Shown here piece after piece: positions 49,995-59,700 of a stretch of DNA of 64,000 nt; the stretch's first letter is position 1; every line of letters starts with the position of its first letter. Origin of the DNA: Lepidurus packardi (Eukaryota; Arthropoda; Branchiopoda; Notostraca; Triopsidae); NCBI GenBank assembly GCA_023053545.1, contig JAKZAN010000001.1:6716565-6780564 (forward strand). The letters are read 5' to 3'. A program made the position numbers and the translations under genes. The notes beneath the pieces were generated by a model. That model was not told the DNA's origin and searched no databases. It was given only the letters and a program-made list of their open reading frames with translations.

Positions 49995-51816
49995 ATGGGC
50001 AACTACCAAACTAAGCTACCGACTGTAAACAGCCCTCGACTGAGTTTAAAGCAAAAAAACAAACACACCGAGCCAACTTCTCCAACCCCAGCTGACAGCG
50101 AACTTGACAGATTTAGTGACGGCTCGAACAAAGGAACCGGGGACAAAAGCCCGAATCAACTTCAGAACCAGCACCACGAAGAAAGTGTTCCAATAGAAGA
50201 AGAATGTCCAGGGCTCAGTGAAAATCAGAAGAAGATCATTGTCGATACATGGAAAGCCCTGGAAGAAGACATTGCCCGAGTAGGCGTCATCGTCTTTATC
50301 AAGTATGGAAAAGGGAAAAGTTTCTTGGAAACGAAACGCGGTATACATTAAGAATTTTAAGCTTCTTACAAGAAAACAGGAAAGTTTTCAGTAGAACGTA
50401 CGTGCATCTTTCGCTTGTTTAGAAAAGGCTTATCAAATGTTTTCAAGACTAATATTAAACAATGTCAAGGCAAATTCAATAATATCAACTAATATTAGGG
50501 CTAGTGTATAAAGACATCATAATATTAAATAATTAGTAAGGAAAACTGTGAAATCTTTCCTTCAGTACTGCATTGTAATTCGAAAACTTCTTAAACTATT
50601 TTAAACATCCCGCAAGCCTTTTCCTACATTTGCATAGTTTGCTTGCTATCGTTAGCATAAAATACAAGTACGTTACATGTTGTACCAAAAAACCGTTTGA
50701 AAAAATCGTATTAATAGTCAAGAACGAGTTGAACCTTAAAAAGCGATAAGATTGACGATAGTACTTGTTAAACATAAATAAAAGAAGCTTTCAATCCGTA
50801 TTTAATCTTTAACCGGGAAAGAAGAAGCAAGTGAAACAAATTAAACTCCGAAGTCCCACTGAGTTTGCAGCAATTCACTTGAATAACCGTGAAAGGGACT
50901 CGTAAAATAAAATAATTTACATCGTATAGTTTGTTCGAGACCCATCCTGATGTCCAGGACGTTTTCATGCCATTCAGTGGAGTAATCTTGGAGGACCTCA
51001 AACAAAGCAAACAATTCAGAGCACACGCTTTAAGGTATTTTACGTATTTCATTGCTTCTGATAGCAGCTTGAAAAGACACAAATTGCCGTTACGTTATCG
51101 AATGTTGTTTCAATGCAACTAAGCGTTACTTAAGCAAACCATTAATTCGGCAATTCCCTTACTTTCACAGCACGCACCAAATTCCGACTACCCAAGCTTC
51201 TGCCCATGTTCATCATGTTATTTGTTTCTTTACTGCTCATAAGAGCAATTCTCTAACCTATATTTTTTCTTATTTTCTTTCCTAACACAACTTTAGCATT
51301 CTGCAACATTATTTTATTTCTAAGAACCAGTTACACTTCTTATTTTTTTCCACTAAAATAAATGCCCGATTTTCCGAACATCTAGGGTTTTTTCTCACCT
51401 GAAGTTCAACAGATTAATATATTTCTTTCCGGCTTGTTTGCAGAGTGATGGGGTTTGTACAGAAAGCCGTCGCCAGGCTTAACGAGCCGGAAAAACTCGT
51501 AAAGCTTCTTCAGGAACTTGGGAAAAACCACGTGGCATACGGCGCCAAAGCCGTGTACATGGACGTAAGTTGTACAGTACGAAGTCTCCCTAAAGTCCTT
51601 TACTCTTATATGACTCTTTGTCTGCGGCAACAGTATATTGGACCCCAATTTATACTAGCTATTCGCCCTTCATTGGAGTCGCAATGGAACCAGGACATCC
51701 ATGAAGCTTGGGCTCAACTATTTCGTGTCATTAGCTTCGTCATGAAAGGTGCCATGACAGAATCCTCAAACCCTGCAGCAATCACACCTACGACCCCTAG
51801 GAAAGAAATGGAGTGA
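49995..51816 (+). CDS. globin with N-terminal extension, globin X-like
   Basis: A haem-binding globin of 238 residues. Exons: 49995-50302, 50930-51034, 51444-51564, 51634-51816. The globin fold starts near residue 73 (GLSENQKKIIVDTWKAL, Trp86). Key residues: Phe115 in DVFMPF (CD1), His135 in FRAHALRV (distal E7) and His167 in LGKNHVAYG (proximal F8). The first 70 residues are polar and probably disordered. The protein begins MGNYQTKL, which fits the N-myristoylation pattern (Gly2, Thr6). Membrane-anchored globins with such starts are typical of globin X. An intron falls within the codon just after the distal His segment (HALR|VMGF) and another before the G helix (YMD|YIG). A C-terminal Ser/Thr/Pro tail follows the H helix. 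The exact globin subclass is inferred; neuroglobin-like is an alternative. AATAAA at 52272 may be its poly(A) signal. Confidence 0.9.
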
Positions 51817-53707
51817 AACTGTGATAACAGGACATGTCTGGTAATGAAACGAATCTGAGAGAAATTAACGAATCCTGTACAGTATTCTTGTAGAGTAATG
51901 TGAGAAAAAGTTTGTTGTCTCCAGTAAAAAATGGGTCTCCCTAAACCCTAATCTTTACGAGGACTCGCGAGATCATGAAACAGCTGCACTTTAGTTTTTA
52001 CGATGTCTGAAATCAAACTGTGTGCTCCTCTTTCTTTGTGTTGGGCCATAAATGGAAGATTACTGCTATATGTTCAGTAAATAAGTATACATTGTCCGTG
52101 CCCGTCTCGTGTTTTCTAAACCACACAATTATAAGGATCAAGATAAACTCCGTATGTGTATTAACTATAGTACAGCATTGAGAAGTGATACGATAGCTTT
52201 TCTTGTCGTATTGTAGCCCGCTCTTTTGTGTAGTTGTCTCTTTTTGCTCGATTGAACAACAGTGGTTTGAAAATAAAAAGCTTTATTACAGAATCTAACC
52301 GATCCACTAAATGTCACCATAGTCTCAGAAGAAATAAAAATAATTAAGCCGCAGTTAATACTTGACCATACAATTATGTCTGCACAGCTTATTTTGTTAC
52401 AGAATCTTAGTTACAGAATCTAAACGACACACTAAATATCACCTTAGCTCAGAAAAATAAAAGCCTTGGTTCGCATCAGTTAGTACTTGACCAATACAAT
52501 TATTTCTGGACGGCTTGGAAAGTACAACGTGTGAAGTTTTCCATGAATAACTTGACACCCCAATGAAACTTCCATAGCACTAAGAAACCGTACACAGTTA
52601 CCCTCTAAAGAAGACTTACTAATGAACCTGGTATTATCTCCGCGTGATTTCCTTACCCATGAATGAACTGCAATTGAAAAAACGCTGTTTAAAGCGCTAT
52701 ACAATTGCTAGGTTTGGCAGCTGTATTTAGTTACGTGTGTCTGTTGCTAAGCGCGATTGATGCAAGGGTTTTCCTAGTTGAATGGTAAATTATTCCGAGT
52801 TTCCACATTGACGTCAAAGGCGCCTCTTTCGGCGGTGATTGCTTATTATGATAACGCTATCTTTATTGTAGCAGTATCGTTAACAATCAGGACGATGTAC
52901 TGTTTTATATCATCGCCTTTTATTGAAGAAGCAGACTGTCGTTCTCAAGAGGATATTTAATTTGGATCGTAAATTTTTTAAGACCATTGACAAGCCGCAA
53001 TCAGTTGACCTGTTGTTCTAAGCCTATATTTCTCGTCCTTCTACGTAAGTTTCATGCAAATTCTGCTTTAAAGCTTTAAACAAACACGATAAATGTATCC
53101 AGTTTCACGTTTTAAATAAGTACACTCTCGAGTTACGTAGCTCAAGCAAACTTGCTGTTCAGTTTAATTAATCAAATTCTTCACGTTCAAGATACTTGAA
53201 AGGTCGAGAGAAAAAGTCTCCTTTTTATGTTTTATACAATCAGCAGTCCTTGTTAGTAAAATTGAACTTCCACTAATTAAAATCTGCGTTGTTACTCTTA
53301 CTAAATTTGTGCAAGACACACTATTACGGCCATCCAGAACAAGAAAAAGTCGAAGAAAATGTCGATGAAGCGACACCTCGAAGTTGGCAACCAAACTCGG
53401 TTGGTTTATATTTTTGCTTGCCAAGTTTCACCCCAACACGCTAGCTAGTCATTCCCCAGGGAACCAAGCAAACTAGCTTTATAGACTAGAATCTGCTTCC
53501 GCACCACAATAACGTCGGTACTATATGCGATAAATATTATAGATCCCTTTTTATTTAAGCCATAAACCTCCTGCTGCATTGCAAACCATGCACATTTCAG
53601 ACCGTCAAATTAATTTACCTAAAGTTCTGTAAAAACTTGATAGCACAGCAATAACTATATAGATAGGAAAAGCACGTAATAAAGAGGATAGGGAAAGGAA
53701 GATTGGA
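51817..53707. other. intergenic region between the globin and RAB3GAP2 (3' ends)
   Basis: The two genes converge here. Contents: globin 3' UTR, the tandem duplication at 52286-52516, and otherwise AT-rich sequence with no recognisable gene. Confidence 0.55.
52286..52516. repeat. tandem duplication, two units of about 105 bp, period 125
   Basis: Unit 1 (52286-52390) and unit 2 (52411-52516) both begin TTACAGAATCTAA, contain CACTAAAT and TACTTGACC, and end with a TCTG..C..GCTT motif. They differ at many positions, so the duplication is not recent. Confidence 0.8.
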
Positions 53708-56700
53708 TCACTTGACAAACTCGTCAACAGCATCAAGTAACTGCATCGCTATGCCGTCCAGGTTGTTGGATAGCCGAGAAATGGCATGATGCAGTAATGG
53801 TTTAATGGAAGAAACAGTTACTGGGATTTCCGGAATGGGAAGATCCTTTTTTTTAACCAAAGCCATTGAACATATAAAAAATGGATATGTTTTTTTCGGG
53901 AAATGAAAAGAAAAAAGTAAATATACCTGGGACTGCAGCCATAACGAGACTTCTGGTGACAAAGTTGACAGTTTCTGGGCAAAATTTGTTGAAATATGCA
54001 AATTAAATTTGAGTCGTCCACCGGCAATGTTTAATAACGTAACTCCCAGCGAGACATCATTAATCGAAGGTAATACCTGCGAACAGAACAAACCTAATTA
54101 TATTTAAAAAAGACAAAAAAATAGAGCACTTCTTCTGCAATATTATCAAATCCATATCTGTACAGTTCGCTGACATATTTCAGTCTCAATTGGTCGCAAT
54201 CCACGTTGGCCATTTCCCTTCCCAGCTTCATAATCCGACTAATATCTTTCGACAGAGACGCATTCTAGACCATTTTCTTTAGCTTAAGTCCAATTTAGGC
54301 AAGCAAACAGACTCACCTGAAGTTCATGGGCGGCTGTCTCTACTGAAACAGAAATAGCTTGCTCCAGCAATTGCATCCTGTTATGAACAGATACGGGGTC
54401 TACTTCGAAATTTGGCAACGGAGGGTGGGTATGTAGTTCCTTGAAAAATGTGTTCCTACCCTACTCAGCGTAGTGAAAAAGAATTCAACGGTGGAGTACA
54501 ACACAGTACAAATCTTTCTCATATAGATTTCTTTACCACTTTCCGATCAAAGAGCGCTAACGCATTTAGCCCTTTGAGCCCAAGACTGGCAATCAAAATC
54601 AGTGACGATACGAGCTGTTGATGCAGTAGGGCCAAATCAATATTTAACAGCCGTTGTCGAAGAGCCACTTCCCATAATGGGGTTTGCCCTTCTTCTTCCC
54701 GGGGAAACAGATCATCGTAAACAACACTGGGAGGAGCTTCCAACTCCAACGCCATAGCAGCCTACCCAACATGCACCAAAAACAAGCACTAACCATCAGT
54801 TCGTAAGGTTCTACATTAAACTGATTACCTCGATGCATAAGTCGAGTATCTTCTCGACGCAATATAAGAAGGGTAGAACATGTTCCGGCGAGGCACCTAA
54901 TGACCGTTTAACATTGCTACCTTTTGGTAACCGACCTACTTTATCCATTAACTGCGCAACAATAGCCAGATGCGGTCCCAAGAACATGGACCATAACAAG
55001 CGGCAAATTCCTAGACAGCAGGCCTTATTAGCACCCCAATGATCAAATTACATCCATGTAAGCTAAACTACCGTGTCTTATGACTGCTGATGAAACTCGG
55101 GACACGTGCGCAACCGCACACTGTAAGTACTGCACTCTTTCTTGGTCCTTATTCCACTGCGCTGCATATTCCAGCGCTACGGAAATGAGCAACACGTCCG
55201 CTCGAGTACTACAAGGCAATCTGACTTTCACGGAATCCAAGAGCACTAATTACACGAAGTTAGAGCTGAAAAAATAACTCAAGTCAACTTGGTTACCGCG
55301 GATTATCGTGATGTCATCAGGATTCATATCTTCGAGATTGGCATTGGAATCCGAAGTTTCAGACTCAACTTCATCCGACAGTATTGGGATCAAGTTGATA
55401 TTGTGGGCTGCTACCCAACGCCCCATCAACTCCGTAACGGAGCCTGAAAATTGTTTGGGAAAATATTATGCAAAATTATGCCTCCGTATTTTGTGTTATA
55501 ACCTTTTCCTTTGGCAATAATAGAAGCCAATGAAATAGTAAAATCGTCTTTTAGGTCTTCACTTTTATTTTGAGGCTGGTAACCTAGGAAAGTCTGTAGC
55601 GCTAAAACGTCTTCTAGTTGTTTAATAATTAGATTCCATTCTGCTGCATCCATAGACAAAGACTCCCATTCCGAAAAACTTTCATCGTCGAGATCCAGAT
55701 CAGTGCCTGGTAATATTTCCTCCTTTTTTTGCTTCTTTTCCGAGACAATTTCATTGCCGAGAGAATTGGATACTGACCGGCAGATCAAAGACAAGCTGTA
55801 GGCTCGGGCTAAATTGGTAGCTTTGCGAATAGAGTTCCGTACTTGATCCCAGAAGGGCGAAACCTTGTTAGCTTGTCCATATTTTGCTTCTAAACAAGGT
55901 ACAAAAAGCTTTGAGATCTGTTTTTTTTTTTGCAGATCCGACCCTCACTTTACCAGAAAACGTGCAAATTGACGTCAACATGGTACAGAACTTGAGGGCC
56001 GTGGCAGCGCAGACTTGTTTTGAAATCTCTAACCCGCTAGCTTCTAATGGAATTCCATTGAGCCAAAACTCCACCGCTAAAATAGCTAGCTCTTCTAAAC
56101 TGGCGTTCATCTCTTTAGCCGCGCTGGCCCACTGCGTCACTGCAGAGTCGCTTTTCAAGCAACAACAATAGACAAACCGACCTGGAAAACATACACGGTC
56201 AACACTAAGATAGGAGAATCACATTGGAGAAACGCTCACCAAGTCGAGATCTGTTTTGTGGTGTTAATAAAGTCTCGACATGAATAGCGGCGGACGTGGC
56301 AGAATCTCCCACTCGCCAGCTCCGCAGGAACTCCCACCAAGGCATTGTTTCCACACAGGCGTCAGCTCGATCGAATTTCATAGCTGTTAGAAAGATACTC
56401 GCCTCTTGATCACTTATGTTTAACAGCGAAGGTAGTTCCTGGGGCCGAACAAAATAGAATAATGGAAAATAGAAAGATTCACAGCATGTTTATGTTAAAT
56501 ACAAGCACGGCTTTGTCATCTGTTGCGGTTATGGCATCATAATCGGGTGGTCTACTGTACAAATCTTCAAGGATTTCGTACCAATGGCACAAATTCCTCA
56601 GCGAAACGCATTTCATCTGTAAGACGCGACCCTCGGGATCCAAATTTTCTATGAAGCCAAAAGAACGGCCAAATTAAAGTAACAGAAGTGTTATGCTTAC

Positions 56701-59700
56701 TTGGCAGATATACCTGACTTCTGAAATGTGGAGATCAGAGCATCCAAAAAGGACACGACAAGTGACAAAGGTAAATTGTTGTTCTTTAAAACGCAATCCA
56801 GGACTTGGGATTGAATACACGCACTCTTCAAGTCTAGAACCATATCAGGCTGGAAAGTATTCATATCTTGACGTAACGTGCGCTTTATTTCTTCCAAAAT
56901 GTGCAATTCTTTGCCTTTCTGCTGACTAATACCCCTTTAAAAGTAAACAAAAGTGGAAGGCAATAAGTACAGTGAGTTTGCTCGATTCTAAATTTACTGT
57001 AAAGCGCAGTGGAAAGGAATGGTAATAGAATACAACTTTCCTTCAGGATCGAGGAAAAGGCAAGCGAAGCCTTCTTCTTCACTGCTGGCTGCATACGACA
57101 TTACTGTCGGGTCAATTACTTGAAAGCCGGAGAACAACAACCTATAATATGTGTGTCAGACAACGGGAATTACCAAATATGATACGACACAGACATACCT
57201 TCCGCCCTTCGCAACATTAAAAGCTGCCACTCGCGGGCCTTGCTGAGCAGTCCAGATTTCCAACAAACCTCGTTTCGCGACATATATAACTAAGAAATGG
57301 ACTGCTCGCATGGAAGGACCTTCGATAGATGCTTCTGCATTTGATTTACGGCGACTAGGATCCCAGCTTTCTACCCAAGCACACTCAGCATCCCGATAAC
57401 CTGGAAAACAAACAAAAAATATTGGAAATCAGTAGGGAAGCACGGGGAAAGATCAGGAAATGAATCTTCTTCAATGCAGAAATTTCAAAAGATGGTAGAT
57501 AAATCCTTAAATATTAATTGAAAAATACTGTTTCCGTCCGGGATCGAACCGGAGACCTTCCGCGTGTTAGGCGGATGTGATAACCGCTACACCACGGAAA
57601 CTTGACGAACATTTCCTTAAAGAACCAAAAATTTCGATAACAAAGCTTCATTTTTTTTTTTTGCAGAAAGAAGGAAGATCACTATTGATTGAACTGCGTT
57701 CAAGCAAATCTTCTGGATAGGGACAACCGCTAAAATAGTGACAACCGCTAAAATAGTGACATCTATCAACTGAATTATCATTTTACTGAGAGGAACAGTA
57801 TGAAAATATAATTGCAGAGCCGTATTAATTCATATTCGCCATAGTTCGTCGAAAAGCAAAAAACAATGCGTAACTGTGCAAAAGTAATGTTTCCGCCCGG
57901 GATCGAACCGGGGACCTTCCGCGTGTTAGGCGGATGTGATAACCGCTACACCACGGAAACTTGATTCTTAGGTTTCTTAGAATAAAATTTCCCCAAAACA
58001 TAATTGTTAATTAATTTAAAAATAAGTTAAATAATAACTAATTTCCAAATTCTATTTTTAAAAAATCAGGGAATCAGCGAACGCGATAAAGCCATTTTTG
58101 CTAATGAGAGGGATTAACTTCGCTACTAAAGGGCATTTATTTGAATAACCTGCTCCTTTAATGGACTGGGGGATTTTAGAAGGATATCGTGTTGAGAACC
58201 CTATATAATACCTAAGCTAGACGGAACGCTAATGTCAACTAAATGTTAATCGAGCTCAACTAGGCTCAGAAAATGGAATTGTTGATGAGAATACATACGA
58301 CAAAACTGAATGCCGTTTTAATTAATTTTAACCTTTTTTTAAGAGTAATATGTCCGTTAACCTTAACGGAGTGGTTTCTAGACGACTCACTTAAGTGGGA
58401 TTAACTCAGGTAGGAGTTAATCGTCGCTAACTTGTCCCGTCTAGCCTAGGTATAAGCGTAGCAGAAGTCTGAAAATGACTGGATTGGTCAAAACGACGGA
58501 AAAGCAATGTCCGTGGTCAATTCGCAATGTGCATATAGAGCACACTAGTTCGATTACTCTACAGTAATTAACTAATTGCTACACAGTCGATTGCCCTTCA
58601 GCAACTTTACGGTTAAATGCCCTTTAGTAGCGAAGCTAAAACCACTTCACTGGCAAAATGGACAAATCAAAGAAAGTGCGCTGCATACAAAGCAATTGAT
58701 GTTCTTGATTCATGGTCGCCAAGCACTTTCTTTGATTTTGATGCCAGTAAGGGGCATTTAACTGAATGACCTACTTCTTTAATTGACTGTGGAGTTTGTA
58801 AGGGCTATCGTGTTGAGAACCCCACATAAGCGTACAGTGGTGGTCTGGAAATGACAGGATTGGTCGAATCGACGAAAAAGCAATGTCGTTGGTTAATATG
58901 CAATATCCGTATAGTGTGATCAATAGTTTCAGTAGTGTACAGTGGTACCTCGACATACGAGTTTAATTCGTTCCGCAACCTTGCTCGTATCTTGAATTAC
59001 TCGTATCTCGAAGCTAACTGATTCACTGACCGTGGTGGGCGGTGCCGCGCACGCGCGCTACCGGCCGACCTGCTAAACCGAACTCGTATCTCGAATTTCG
59101 CTCGTAACTCAAAGCAAAAAATCACTCGCTCGCCGGCTCGTATCTCGAAAAACTCGTACGTTGGGGCACTCGTATGTCGAGGTACCACTGTACTACATTT
59201 ATAATCCTTTCACGAACATAATAAGCTAGAAATTAAAACTACAAGTATAAAAGCAAAATAATCTAAGAATTTTTGCAAAACTATGTTTCCGCCCGAGATC
59301 GAACCGGGGACCTTGCGCGTGTTAGGCGGATGTGATAACCGCTACACCACGGAAACTTGCTTCAGATGTTATTTACAAATTAAAACTACAAGTATAAAAG
59401 CAAAATAATCTAAGAATTTTTGCAAAACTATGTTTCCGCCCGGGATCGAACCGGGGACCTTCCGCGTGTTAGGCGGATGTGATAACCGCTACACCACGGA
59501 AACTTGCTTCAGATGTTATTTACAAATTAAAACTACAAGTATAAAAGCAAAAATAATCTAAGAATTTTTGCAAAACTATGTTTCCGCCCGGGATCGAACC
59601 GGGGACCTTCCGCGTGTTAGGCGGATGTGATAACCGCTACACCACGGAAACTTGCTTCAGATGTTACTTAACGAAAATGAATTCCCTGAATAGAATTCCT

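Larger units (their letters stand above)
59230..59670. repeat. three tandem 147-148-bp units, each with one tRNA-Val gene
   Basis: Units start at 59230, 59377 and 59524 with AAATTAAAACTACAAGTATA, run through AATAATCTAAGAATTTTTGC, the tRNA gene, and TTGCTTCAGATGTTA. Flanks of units 1-3 are almost identical; unit 3 has one extra A. Unit 1 nevertheless has three changes within its tRNA. The repeat ends after unit 3. Confidence 0.9.
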
